57,484 nt of DNA, from positions 1 through 57,484 of the forward strand of contig NZ_SCNV01000056.1 of assembly GCF_005503145.1 (NCBI RefSeq), given 5' to 3'. How positions within the stretch are numbered: position 1 is the first letter of the stretch; each line of letters starts with the position of its first letter. The DNA is from Burkholderia sp. 4M9327F10. GTDB taxonomy: Bacteria > Pseudomonadota > Gammaproteobacteria > Burkholderiales > Burkholderiaceae. The translations under genes were made by a program, and so were the position numbers. Of the stretch, positions 43,130 to 51,634 are shown piece after piece. The notes under the pieces were generated by a model that saw only the letters and a program-made list of their open reading frames with translations, was not told the DNA's origin and did no database searches.

Positions 43130-43681
43130 CTATGAGCGTGATTTCCAGGGCCACGCAGGATAGATCGGCACAGTTCCTTCAACGCTTTCCCGTCCAGCAT
43201 CAGATTGACCGCCGTTGCGTTCGACATCGGCCGTCCACCCGGGCTCGTCTGCCTGGGCGCTGCAGAGATCGTTAGCCGTCGCATCGGCTAACGCTTCGCC
43301 CTTCACGCGATCCGAGTATGCGCACTTTCCAAACCATGGTACTTCAGTCTGCATGGCGGCGACATAGGCTAGCCATCCGTCCAGATTGCCAGCAAAAAGA
43401 TTCCGTTGAACCGAAGTGGCGAGGCGCTCCCCATCGAGATCGGCATCAAGCAACGCCTGCGGCCATATGGAGAATGCACGGGCAACCTGCGCGACAAACT
43501 CGCGCAAGGTCGTTTGTGGCGATAAGTGCGTCAGTAGCGGGTGGCCTCCCAAGGACTCGCTTGCCGCCGCCAGTTCGCGTACGGTCATACGATCCTTGCC
43601 GCACCTCTGCAGAGTGTTCATTGCTTCGAGCACGTCTCCGAGGTGAATCAACAGCGCTCGTCGGTCGAATGCATCATTCAT
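43130..43681 (-). CDS. Hypothetical protein
   Basis: A 183-residue protein from MNDAFDRRALLIHLGDVLEA. The first 90 residues are helical (LGDVLEAMNTLQR, MTVRELAAASESLG), and a middle part (LFAGNLDGWLAYVAAMQTEV) is aromatic-rich; the C-terminus looks disordered. I recognise no family. It is embedded in the stress cluster, on the same strand as the CBS-BON gene, 258 bases ahead of it. Confidence 0.55.
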   Translation of the reverse strand: MNDAFDRRALLIHLGDVLEAMNTLQRCGKDRMTVRELAAASESLGGHPLLTHLSPQTTLREFVAQVARAFSIWPQALLDADLDGERLATSVQRNLFAGNLDGWLAYVAAMQTEVPWFGKCAYSDRVKGEALADATANDLCSAQADEPGWTADVERNGGQSDAGRESVEGTVPIYPAWPWKSRS

Positions 43682-43881
43682 ATGTCGTGTCCTGCCAAAC
43701 CTGGCCATCCAATGCCTGTTCTTTACCGTAGGCATTCAAACGTATGGTGGGACTATACCCGGATGCGTCAGACGCGAGCGTGAGATGCGCAGCCTTGCAA
43801 GGCTCGTTGGGGTGGAGGGTCTCTTCCTCCTACCCGTATTCTGACTGTGCAACGCAAACTTGCCGCGCGCTATTCACCGGC

Positions 43882-44118
43882 CTAAACCGACAGCGTCTTC
43901 GACATCTTGAGGTGCACCCAGACCATCCCTTCGCGCAAGCCGTCGAGCATTGCTTCACGCTCAGTCGGGAAAATGCGGCTGTGCGTGAACTCGTGTTTGA
44001 AGACGCCCTCAGGCGTATTGTGACTAAACTGGATCGTGCAGGCGAAGCCGCCAGTCGTCTGATGCGTCACCGCCGAAACCGACCAATCGCTGTCGCAGAC
44101 GTTACCCGAAAGCGCCAT
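43882..44118 (-). CDS. Conserved small hypothetical protein
   Basis: A 78-residue protein: VCDSDWSVSAVTHQTTGGFA, FSHNTPEGVFKHEFTHSRIF, then PTEREAMLDGLREGMVWVHL. The beta-rich first half and final helix look like a small conserved fold found in Burkholderia stress loci, though I know no function. It sits between the hypothetical gene and the BON protein, all on the minus strand. Confidence 0.72.
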   Translation of the reverse strand: MALSGNVCDSDWSVSAVTHQTTGGFACTIQFSHNTPEGVFKHEFTHSRIFPTEREAMLDGLREGMVWVHLKMSKTLSV

Positions 44119-44192
44119 GAGTCACTCCTGATCTTTCGGGCGCGCGAAGCCCAAGCTGCGCCAAAGAGGCGCGTCCGGCCCCTCGCGCCAAG

Positions 44193-44843
44193 TTATCCAA
44201 CCGTCAGGTTGTCGACGACCGCATGCACGCCCGGCGCCGACCATGCCGCCCCGCGCGCGGCCGACCGCTCGGCAAAGGAGTCGACCTTACCCGTCAGCGT
44301 AACCGTGCCTTCATGTACCTTGATCGCGATGTGTTTCGCTTCTCGGTCGGCATGGCGCTGCAGTGCCTCGCTAATCTGATTGCCGATATCCTGCGCGGCG
44401 ACGGCACCGCCTATACGCATCATGTTCGACACGCCCGTCACACCGCGCATGTGCGAAACGGTGCGCGTAGCGACATGGCTGTGATAAGCACAATCCACCT
44501 CGCCGCTCAAAGTCACCCAGCCCTTCTCGACCTGAACCTTGACAGCGTCTTCATACAGGCCGACGGTCCAGCGCAAGATGGTGCGAACGGCGTTGGCGAT
44601 GTCCTCATCGGTCCGTACGTCCGTATGCTGCAAGCGGATGTCCATCTCCACCACGACCGCCTTCACGCCAGCCACCCGTTGCGCAGCCTTTTCCGCCGCG
44701 AGTTTCTCGGCGTAGCTGGTTGGGTGCCCGGACAGCGTCACCACACGGTCGCGCACTTCAACGCCGATATCCGTGATGTCAACTGCCGGATCCCACGCCA
44801 GCTCGTCCTCGACCTGCCGTTGCAATTCCGTGTCCGACTTCAT
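44193..44843 (-). CDS. Triple-BON-domain protein (OsmY-like)
   Basis: A 216-residue protein with three BON repeats, each with the V-x-L-x-G core: RVVTLSGHPTSYAEKLAAEK, WVTLSGEVDCAYHSHVATRT and GTVTLTGKVDSFAERSAARG. No signal peptide is visible (MKSDTELQRQVEDELAWDP), so it is likely cytoplasmic, unlike OsmY. BON proteins bind membranes or ligands under osmotic or oxygen stress. It is followed on the same strand by the small conserved gene. Confidence 0.9.
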   Translation of the reverse strand: MKSDTELQRQVEDELAWDPAVDITDIGVEVRDRVVTLSGHPTSYAEKLAAEKAAQRVAGVKAVVVEMDIRLQHTDVRTDEDIANAVRTILRWTVGLYEDAVKVQVEKGWVTLSGEVDCAYHSHVATRTVSHMRGVTGVSNMMRIGGAVAAQDIGNQISEALQRHADREAKHIAIKVHEGTVTLTGKVDSFAERSAARGAAWSAPGVHAVVDNLTVG

Positions 44844-44917
44844 TGCGTGCTCCTTGATGACCTGCAAAAAACGCAGCTGCGCCTGGACGTGCAGCCGCCG
44901 GCGCGGCGCGGTGCTGA

Positions 44918-45346
44918 TCAGCTGATCGGCAGACGCTTGCGCTCGGAAGCCGCCTTCTTGGGCAGCGTCAACGAGAGGACGCCGTCCTTATACTGCGCCG
45001 TCGCGCCGGCTTCGTCGATCTCGCTCGCGAGCGAAAACGACCGGCTGACCGACCCCGAATATCGTTCGCGCCGAACTACGCGCTCGCCCTCTTTCAGTTC
45101 CTGATTGCGTTCGATCCTGGCGCTGATCGATAGCAGGTTGCCGTCGATTTTCACGTCGATATCGTTCTTTTCGACGCCCGGCAATTCTGCCTTCACCGTG
45201 TACGCGGTATCGCTTTCCGTCACATCTACCTTGATGTCGGCCAGAGGTGCATCGCCGCCCGCAGCACGTAGCGGACGGAACAATCCCTGAAAGAGTTCCG
45301 ACATGGGTTCAAGCTGAAACGGGTCAAAACGAGTCAAGTTGCTCAT
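44918..45346 (-). CDS. Small heat shock protein Hsp20
   Basis: A 142-residue alpha-crystallin-type chaperone: ADIKVDVTESDTAYTVKAEL, PGVEKNDIDVKIDGNLLSIS, and the C-terminal YKDGVLSLTLPKK strand with the LPI-type tail (KRLPIS). It holds unfolding proteins. Start MSNLTRFDPF at 45346 has AAGGAGT ahead. It sits between the alcohol dehydrogenase and BON genes on the same strand. Confidence 0.95.
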   Translation of the reverse strand: MSNLTRFDPFQLEPMSELFQGLFRPLRAAGGDAPLADIKVDVTESDTAYTVKAELPGVEKNDIDVKIDGNLLSISARIERNQELKEGERVVRRERYSGSVSRSFSLASEIDEAGATAQYKDGVLSLTLPKKAASERKRLPIS

Positions 45347-45478
45347 CGTATAACTCCTTGATTCATCCATGAACGTCATGGAATTTGGACTGCGTTGAGT
45401 GGCTCGACCGCACTGCGCGCCGGGCCTCGGCATTCCCCTGGACAGGTTGCGCGCATCTGCCCGCGCAAGCAACGCTGC

Positions 45479-46519
45479 CTAGGAGACCTCGATGATTACC
45501 TTCAGTGCGTGCGTCTCGGCCGCGCGGCCGAACGTGTCGTAAGCGCTGGCAACATCCTCGAGCTGGAAGCGGTGTGTAATGAGTTTCGCCGGATCGATGC
45601 GACCAGCACGAACGGTCTTGAGCAGCATCGGCGTACTGACGGTATCGACGAGGCGCGTGGTAATCGCGATGTTGCGATCCCAAAGCGTTTCGAGGTGCAG
45701 ATCGGCCTTTACGCCGTGCACGCCGACATTCGCGATCACGCCACCGGGCGCGACTATCGCTTCGCACAACTCGAACGTTGCGGGTATGCCGACCGCCTCG
45801 ATCGTACAATCGACACCGGTCTGCCCGGTCAGCTTCATCACTTCGGCGACCGGGTCGGCGTGGCCGATGTCGATACATGCAGTCGCGCCGAAGCGGCTCG
45901 CGACTTCGAGACGGTTCGTATCGCGATCGATCATCAAAATCTGTGCCGGCGAGTAAAACTGGGCGGTCAGCAGCGCTGCAAGGCCGATCGGACCGGCCCC
46001 GACGATCGCCACCGTGCTGCCGGGCTGCACCTTGCCGTTCAGAACACCACATTCGAAGCCTGTCGGCAGGACGTCCGACAGCATCACAAGCGCCTCTTCG
46101 TCGGCACCAGCGGCAATCGGGTACAGGCTGGTCTCGGCGTGTGGAATGCGCACATATTCGGCCTGGGTGCCATCGATCTTGTTGCCGAGAATCCAGCCGC
46201 CGGTGGTGCAGTGTGAATACATGCCGCGCCGGCAATAATCGCATTTGCCGCACGACGAAATGCACGAGATCAACACCCGGTCGCCGGGCTTGAACGACGA
46301 CACCGCCGAGCCGATCTGCTCTACGACTCCAACCCCCTCATGGCCGAGGATACGCCCCGGCTCGCAGGTCGGCACATCGCCTTTCAGAATGTGCAGATCG
46401 GTGCCGCAGATCGTCGTGCGTGTCATCTTGACGATCGCATCGGTAGGCGCGACGAGCTGCGGAATGGGCCGTTCGTCGAGTGATTTCTTGCCGGGACCGT
46501 GATACACCAATGCTTTCAT
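45479..46519 (-). CDS. Zinc-dependent alcohol dehydrogenase
   Basis: A 346-residue medium-chain dehydrogenase. Catalytic zinc ligands are in TTICGTDLHILKG and GHEGVGVV; the structural zinc cysteines are in CGKCDYCRRGMYSHC; the NAD loop is VAIVGAGPIGLAAL with acidic MIDRD after it. It is likely to reduce aldehydes or oxidise alcohols in fermentation at low oxygen. It is the first gene of the Hsp20/BON transcript direction and has an FNR-type site centred 75 bases before the start, a suitable activating distance. Confidence 0.93.
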   Translation of the reverse strand: MKALVYHGPGKKSLDERPIPQLVAPTDAIVKMTRTTICGTDLHILKGDVPTCEPGRILGHEGVGVVEQIGSAVSSFKPGDRVLISCISSCGKCDYCRRGMYSHCTTGGWILGNKIDGTQAEYVRIPHAETSLYPIAAGADEEALVMLSDVLPTGFECGVLNGKVQPGSTVAIVGAGPIGLAALLTAQFYSPAQILMIDRDTNRLEVASRFGATACIDIGHADPVAEVMKLTGQTGVDCTIEAVGIPATFELCEAIVAPGGVIANVGVHGVKADLHLETLWDRNIAITTRLVDTVSTPMLLKTVRAGRIDPAKLITHRFQLEDVASAYDTFGRAAETHALKVIIEVS

Positions 46520-46587
46520 GGACTGCCTCCGCTGCCAGAAACGAACATGCTGTATGACAGACTTTAGGACGGCGAACGCCGCAGCAA

Positions 46588-46601
46588 TTGACATGCATCA
46601 A
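46588..46601. promoter_or_regulatory. FNR/CRP-type site TTGAC-N4-ATCAA
   Basis: TTGACATGCATCAA matches 9 of 10 positions. It lies between the alcohol dehydrogenase (start 46519, leftward) and the phosphotransferase-like gene (rightward), and could activate either. Confidence 0.6.
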
Positions 46602-46708
46602 GCGATACGCATCGTCCCAAGCACGGGCGAAAAGTATGATCTCGGTCAATTCCGGCGCATGACGCAGGTCTATGTTGGACAGGCCCTCTTTGCTTACCGG
46701 AGCCGACC

Positions 46709-47833
46709 ATGCCCAACCATTTCATCTTTCCCCCGCCCCGGCCACTGCATGTACGGCAACGCGAACACCTTGCGCAGCGCGATTGGCGCGCCATCGATTA
46801 AGCGTTGCGGCGTCCCTGTTCGTATCGCCATCCAGCAGGTCGCATGCATCGTATCGAAACTCATATTTCGGTGATCTATCTGGTCGGTCACTATGCGTAC
46901 AAGCTCAAGAAACCGGTCAGCCTGGACTTTATCGATTTCACGCGCCCAGCAGCACGGCAGCGTGCATGCCGAGACGAAGTCCGGTTGAACCGTCGCCTCG
47001 CGGGTGAACTTTATTGCGGTGTCGAGACGATCGTCCGCACGGGACGGGTCTGCAAGATCGGCAAGCGCGGGCGTGCAGTCGAACACGCGATCAGAATGCG
47101 ACGCTTTAACGAACGCGATGTGTTTTCAGCAATGCTCGCGCGCGGCGAACTCGGCCTTGCGGAGATAGACGCGGTCGCAGATCGCCTCGCCGCGTTTCAT
47201 CGCCACGCAGCGCGCACTCCACCGAACCACCGCTACGGCTCGGTATCTGCGGTGCGTGTGCAGATGCAGACCGTGCTGGATTCGTTCGAGCGGGAAACCA
47301 GGACGCTCGTGCCCGTCCCATTGCCTGCCTGGTGCGAGAGCGAGGGCAAGCGCTCGCGTCCGTTTGCACCGGTTGCCACCCGGCATTTGGCTCCTTCCGC
47401 ATACTCAGCCCATTCGATCGACCACCACTACAACGTGCTACTGACGCTCACGCGGCAGGTATTGGAGGCTGGCTATCCAGCGCTGGTAGACGCTACTTTC
47501 CTCAAGCACGAACACCCGTCACGTTTTGCGGCCTTGGGCAATATGCTGTCAATCCCTGTCATCGTGCTGGATTTCCATGCACGCACGTGTCGGCTTTGGG
47601 AGCGTGTACGCACCCGTGCGTTGGAACAACCCACTGCATCCGACGCGGGGCCGGTCGTTCTGGTCAAACAATTGGCAAACGAGGAGCCGCTTACCTCTGA
47701 GGAAATGGCGGATACGGTGTATCTCGACACAGAAGTGCCGCTTGATGCCTTCGCTCATATCGAGTACTGGGAAGCGCTGCGGCGAAGGCTGGAGCAGCAT
47801 GCAGCGGCTTTGCCGGAAGCTCTTCACGCATGA
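46709..47833 (+). pseudogene. Phosphotransferase/P-loop kinase fusion with early stop and internal deletion
   Basis: The family is about 500 residues: an aminoglycoside-phosphotransferase-like domain followed by a P-loop kinase. Here residues up to about 185 match the first (HRIETHISVIYLVGHYAYKL, FNERDVFSAMLARGELGLAE). The frame then jumps at CESEG/KRSRPF straight to the end of the kinase part (GYPALVDATFLKHEHPSRFA). Both the H-G-D catalytic loop and the Walker A motif are missing, roughly 160 residues. An in-frame TAA at 46799-46801 also cuts the N-terminus (MPNHFIFPPPRP...RAID, stop, ALRRPCS). A product could still start at 46805 but would be inactive. Confidence 0.7.
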
Positions 47834-47962
47834 GAACGGTTCAACCCGACCCCAAGCGTCAACCCGCGCCGTGCGCCTTCGGCGTAGGTCCACGGTTTAC
47901 GACCTCGCCCTAAAAAAATCTGTCAATTACGCCCAGCGGCACTCATGGCAGATTTCCGGCTG

Positions 47963-48709
47963 TCACTGCATATGCATACCGCCGTTGATCGCGAAGTCTG
48001 CGCCCGTGACGAAACCCGCGTCGTCCGAACAGAGAAACGCCACGAGCGCCGCGATCTCATCGGGCTGACCGAGACGTCCAACTGGAATTTGGGGCAGAAT
48101 TTTTGCATCCATGACGTCCTTGGGAATCGCGGCGGTCATCGCAGTCGCCAGATAGCCGGGCGACACCGTGTTGACCGTTACGCCACGTTTCGCGACCTCC
48201 AGCGCAAGTGACATCGTGAAGCCGTGAATGCCGGCCTTGGCTGCCGCATAATTGGTCTGACCGAATGCGCCGCGAGCGCCGTTCACCGAGCCGACGTTGA
48301 CGATACGTCCGAACTTTTGCTCGACCATCCCGTTTAGTAACGGCTTGGTCATATTGAACAGTGAATCGAGATCGGTGCGCAGCACCGCATCCCAATCGCC
48401 TTTGTTCATCTTGGCGAATGTCGAATCGCGCGTGATGCCAGCATTGTTGACGAGCACGTCGACAGAGCCAAACTCCTTGAGCACGCGTTCTGCGCAATGT
48501 GCGCACGAGTCGAAGCTGGTCACGTCGGCCTCGTACGCGTGAAAACGGCGGCCTGCATCACGTTCGTGCGTGAGCCAGGTGGCGACGTGATCGTTGCGCT
48601 CGGAGTGCGACATGGCGACGACCATACCGGCATCGTGCAGACGCCGGCTAATGGCGGCGCCGAGCCCGCCCATACCGCCTGTGATGAAAGCAACTCGCTT
48701 AGCCGACAT
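47963..48709 (-). CDS. phaB: Acetoacetyl-CoA reductase PhaB
   Basis: A 248-residue short-chain dehydrogenase: AFITGGMGGLGAAISRRL (NADPH loop), VLVNNAGITRD, catalytic Ser in NVGSVNGARG, and the Tyr-x3-Lys in NYAAAKAGIHG, ending NGGMHM. The GQTNYAAAKAG and ITRDSTFAKM patterns are specific for PhaB, which makes (R)-3-hydroxybutyryl-CoA for polyhydroxybutyrate. At low oxygen it is an electron sink. ATG 48709 follows AAGGAG. No phaA/phaC is next to it. Confidence 0.93.
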   Translation of the reverse strand: MSAKRVAFITGGMGGLGAAISRRLHDAGMVVAMSHSERNDHVATWLTHERDAGRRFHAYEADVTSFDSCAHCAERVLKEFGSVDVLVNNAGITRDSTFAKMNKGDWDAVLRTDLDSLFNMTKPLLNGMVEQKFGRIVNVGSVNGARGAFGQTNYAAAKAGIHGFTMSLALEVAKRGVTVNTVSPGYLATAMTAAIPKDVMDAKILPQIPVGRLGQPDEIAALVAFLCSDDAGFVTGADFAINGGMHMQ

Positions 48710-48827
48710 GTTGTTCTCCTTGAGCTGAACCGTTGAGTTTCGCAAACGGCGGCACCGCGAACGGCGCACGCCCTTCCAGCGTTCTCTTGAGCGCCACATC
48801 GAGCGATGTGGTGGCTTCAGTAGTCAT
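48699..48827 (-). CDS. Possible 42-residue leader protein before phaB
   Basis: MTTEATTSLDVALKRTLEGR followed by about 22 residues, with GGACGGAG ahead of the ATG and a stop that overlaps the phaB start by 11 bases. It could be a small protein coupled to phaB. I recognise no family, and the length allows chance. Confidence 0.35.
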   Translation of the reverse strand: MTTEATTSLDVALKRTLEGRAPFAVPPFAKLNGSAQGEQHVG

Positions 48828-48936
48828 GGCTCCGTCCAGTCTTATCCAGATGAATCGCATACGCTCCGCACGGCTATCTCGCAGTCGTATTCGCGGCAGC
48901 GGTGCGTCCAATGTAGGCGACTCCGTCGGAGGCCGA

Positions 48937-48950
48937 TTGATGTGTATCAA
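48937..48950. promoter_or_regulatory. Perfect FNR-type site TTGAT-N4-ATCAA
   Basis: TTGATGTGTATCAA matches all 10 consensus positions. It lies about 230 bases before phaB and 110 before the small frame at 48827, just downstream of the third universal stress protein. It is the best evidence of oxygen-dependent control in the window. Confidence 0.72.
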
Positions 48951-49001
48951 GCGTGCGGCGCACCGCCGCAAAATCTGGTCGGCGGCGCCGTTGAAGAACA
49001 C

Positions 49002-49460
49002 TCACGCATCGGCTGAGGCTTCCCTGATCAGCAACACGGGGCATGTCGCGTGCCGCACGAAACGCTCTGCGACGCTGCCAATCACCATGCGTCGCATGCC
49101 GCGCCGCCCATGCGTGCCCATCACGACAAGCTCCGCGCCGCGCCGCTCGGCGCAGCGAGCGAGACAACTGGCAATGTCCTCGGCGATGCCTTGCGTTTCG
49201 ACGATCTCCGAATCACCCGCCACACCGAGAGCCTGCATCTTCGCGCAAGCCTCGTCGAGGAAGCTGCGCCCTACCTGGCGTGCCGTGTCGGTCAGCAGAT
49301 GCGGATCGCAGGCCCCCGCATATGTGAATGCCCCGGACTGGTCCAGCACATAGACCGCCGTCAGCTTGCCCCCCGACAGTTTGGCCATCCGGATGCCCTC
49401 GTCTACCGCAAGCTTCGACGCTTCACTGCCATCCACCGCCACCAGAATATTGGCGTACAT
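49002..49460 (-). CDS. Universal stress protein (UspA family), copy 3
   Basis: A 152-residue Usp: ANILVAVDGSEASKLAVDEG, VYVLDQSGAFTYAGACDPHL, VVMGTHGRRGMRRMVIGSVA. It is close to copy 2 (same middle loop and length), suggesting duplication within this locus. ATG 49460 follows GGAGGGAG. The HPF-like gene lies just upstream on the same strand. Confidence 0.94.
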   Translation of the reverse strand: MYANILVAVDGSEASKLAVDEGIRMAKLSGGKLTAVYVLDQSGAFTYAGACDPHLLTDTARQVGRSFLDEACAKMQALGVAGDSEIVETQGIAEDIASCLARCAERRGAELVVMGTHGRRGMRRMVIGSVAERFVRHATCPVLLIREASADA

Positions 49461-49534
49461 GACTCCCTCCTCATGGAGTGTTGGAAAAAAGAGGCACCTC
49501 GCCGCAATAGACGCAAGCTTGCCTGGCACCACGT

Positions 49535-49858
49535 TTAGACCGGGCGTCGGTCGAGTTTCCGCTCAGCGACATCGAATGCGGCCCGTACCGCCACGTTCGG
49601 ATCGGCGTTCAGGCAATGCTCGATCGGCACGAGCTCTCCGTTACGCATGATCAGGTCGAGCCGCGCGTCGAAAACCGGACGGCGAATATCGGCGGCGGGC
49701 GCGCTGGCTCCGGCACCTTCCGGCCGTTCACGAATAGCCTCGATCGCCAGGTGACAACCAGCGATAGACCTGCTGAACCGTTCGAGGCGCACCAGCTGCG
49801 TAGCCGCCTCGCCCTCGATCTGCGATGTCCCGGCAAAGCCGAGATAGACGATTTGCAT
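49535..49858 (-). CDS. HPF/RaiA-like ribosome-associated protein (putative)
   Basis: A 107-residue protein from MQIVYLGFAGTSQIEGEAA. The layout strand, helix (ATQLVRLERFSRSI), three strands (CHLAIEAIRERP, FDARLDLIMRNGELVPIE), and helix (VAVRAAFDVAERKLDRR) copies the S30EA fold of hibernation-promoting factor; the A-x-x-A-F-D-x-x-x-R-x-L ending is typical. Such proteins silence ribosomes in stress. The match is by layout, not by a clear signature, so confidence is moderate. It precedes the third Usp on the same strand. Confidence 0.62.
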   Translation of the reverse strand: MQIVYLGFAGTSQIEGEAATQLVRLERFSRSIAGCHLAIEAIRERPEGAGASAPAADIRRPVFDARLDLIMRNGELVPIEHCLNADPNVAVRAAFDVAERKLDRRPV

Positions 49859-50115
49859 GCCGACACCCATCGCTGTTCTCCCAGACGTGCCGCGATTTCT
49901 CTGGTGAGGCCGGCTTCTTTCGCGACTTTAGGAAGATCGGCGGTACAACGTTGCCAGCAGTGCTCAACGACGCTGCCAATTTCACCGCTCTATGCGGAAC
50001 TTCAGATTCATTCGCCGGGTGTGCGTGGCCGGTCGAGCGCGCATCTCGTCGCAATCAGGTCGCCGCGGTAGCGACATACGACTGGCGGCATGATTGAATC
50101 ATCGGCGCGAACGGC

Positions 50116-50774
50116 ATGGAGCAATTGACTTGTATCAACGCTTTGGCGAGCTGGAACAGCGGTGCCCGGAGAATCAAGGGATATTCCGCGGACGAAATCC
50201 TTGGGCAGCATTTTTCGATTTTCTATACGCCAGAAGACGTCGCCACGGACAAGCCGGGCCATGAACTGGCCCTTGCTGCGGCGCGCGGCAGGGCGGAAGA
50301 CCAGGGCTGGCGCCTACACCGGGACGGATCGCGTTTCTGGGCGGGCGTCACGATTACCGCGGTGCATGATCCGTCCGGCGCATTGCTCGGCTTGGCCAAG
50401 GTCACGCGCGATATGGCCGAACGCGTGCGGCTTGCCGAACTCGAACATGCCATTGAGCTATCCGCGTAGATTCAGCGCACACGCGAAGAAGAGCAAAAGC
50501 GCATCGTCCGCGAATTGCACGATGATCTGGGCCAGCAACTCAAGGCGCCAAAAATGGGCATTGCGGCGTTGGAGGGTCAGCTGGCCGCCGGCAACGAGAG
50601 CCTGCCGCGCTCGCCGCAACGGACAACCTGCAACGGCAGATTGACACCATGATGGCATCGCTGCGACGGATCCCTGCCAACCTGCGCCCGCCGATGCTTG
50701 ACGACCTCGGACTGGCCGCTGCGCTCGAGTGGCTTGCTGACGATTTCACGCATCACTATGCCCTGCCCGCGTGA
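50116..50774 (+). pseudogene. PAS-domain sensor histidine kinase remnant
   Basis: A PAS domain (SWNSGARRIKGYSADEILGQ, FWAGVTITAVHDPSGALLGL) ends at an in-frame TAG at 50467-50469. After it the frame continues into a HisKA_3 dimerisation domain with the phosphate-accepting His (IVRELHDDLGQQLKAPKMGI). A frameshift near 50600-50640 follows, and in another frame the rest (MMASLRRIPANLRPPMLDDL, GLAAALEWLADDFTHHY) ends at 50772-50774. The ATPase domain is absent. It is a dead two-component sensor, truncated at both ends; an FNR-like site overlaps its 5' end. Confidence 0.78.
50125..50138. promoter_or_regulatory. FNR/CRP-type site TTGAC-N4-ATCAA
   Basis: TTGACTTGTATCAA matches 9 of 10 positions. 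It sits at the very start of the broken sensor kinase, about 270 bases before the HPF-like gene on the other strand. It may be the original promoter element to which the kinase remnant is now fused. Confidence 0.5.
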
Positions 50775-50800
50775 TCCGCACGCTGGCTGATACATCAGGA

Positions 50801-51634
50801 TCAATCGTGTGCACCGGGAGGTGAATCTCGCTCCGCGGGACTGGCACCGAAATGCGCCATGGCGCCCAAGTTGCATACTTCTCTTCGCAGTGAGGCGATT
50901 TCCGCTTGCAACGTCTTGATATCGCGATGCATTTCACGGCGCAGCAGACGCTCTTCCTGTTCGACGAAGATGGCGGCAATGCTGGCGAACACCAGCGATA
51001 GCAGACCGTAGCCGAGCAACACGACGAAGGCGGCAAAGACGCGCGATGCTGGGGTAGTCGGGGCCATGTCTCCGTACCCGACTGTTGCGCTGCTTTCGAA
51101 TGCGAGCCAGACGCCCTCGGCGTAGGTGTGCACGCCTGGTTCGAGCCAGTAAAACCCGGCTCCCGCAGAGGCAAGCAGGGCCGCTGCCGTTATGAGCAAC
51201 AGGAGTAATCGGTTGGGCGAGAAAAATCCACGCAGCGACACCACTATTCGCGCCGCCACCAGTCCCATAAACAGAATGCGCAGAACCCACTCGAGTGACG
51301 ACCAGGGGGCGACACCCCATGCGACGCTGACCCCGGCTCCAACGGCGATCAGAACGTCGTAGCGGTTTCGCATGAGAAACCGCATGGGTTTGCGGCTCAG
51401 ACGCACCGTCCAGGCCAGCGAAGCGGCGAAACCGGCCACCATGCACACGTATAGCACTCGGCCCATCTGATGAAGCATGGGCGAGTCAACGGCCAGTTCG
51501 AGATAAAACGCGGGAATAGCCAGCAGGCTGGAGCCAAGCAGGACCCACTGCAACCAACGCCATGTGCGCACCGCCCGCACGTTGTCATGCGGATCGACAC
51601 CGGCCAGGCCGGCTACGCGAAAACGATCGTTCAT
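50801..51634 (-). CDS. Voltage-gated-type potassium channel
   Basis: A 277-residue protein with about six membrane segments; the selectivity filter ATVGYGDMAP lies near residue 190 after FYWLEPGVHTYAEGVWLAFE. After the last helix a coiled-coil-like tail (EEERLLRREMHRDIKTLQAE) would assemble the tetramer. It conducts K+ across the inner membrane. An FNR-like site lies 121 bases before its start, between it and oleate hydratase. Confidence 0.92.
   Translation of the reverse strand: MNDRFRVAGLAGVDPHDNVRAVRTWRWLQWVLLGSSLLAIPAFYLELAVDSPMLHQMGRVLYVCMVAGFAASLAWTVRLSRKPMRFLMRNRYDVLIAVGAGVSVAWGVAPWSSLEWVLRILFMGLVAARIVVSLRGFFSPNRLLLLLITAAALLASAGAGFYWLEPGVHTYAEGVWLAFESSATVGYGDMAPTTPASRVFAAFVVLLGYGLLSLVFASIAAIFVEQEERLLRREMHRDIKTLQAEIASLRREVCNLGAMAHFGASPAERDSPPGAHD

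Noticed and set aside
44850..44870. FNR-like site TTGAT-N4-TGCAA before the triple-BON gene
   Set aside because: Only one half-site fits; it matches chance expectation better than the five kept sites.
50090..50102. ATGATT-G-AATCAT palindrome as a further operator
   Set aside because: Short 6-1-6 symmetry beside the decayed kinase, unlike either motif set; likely chance.
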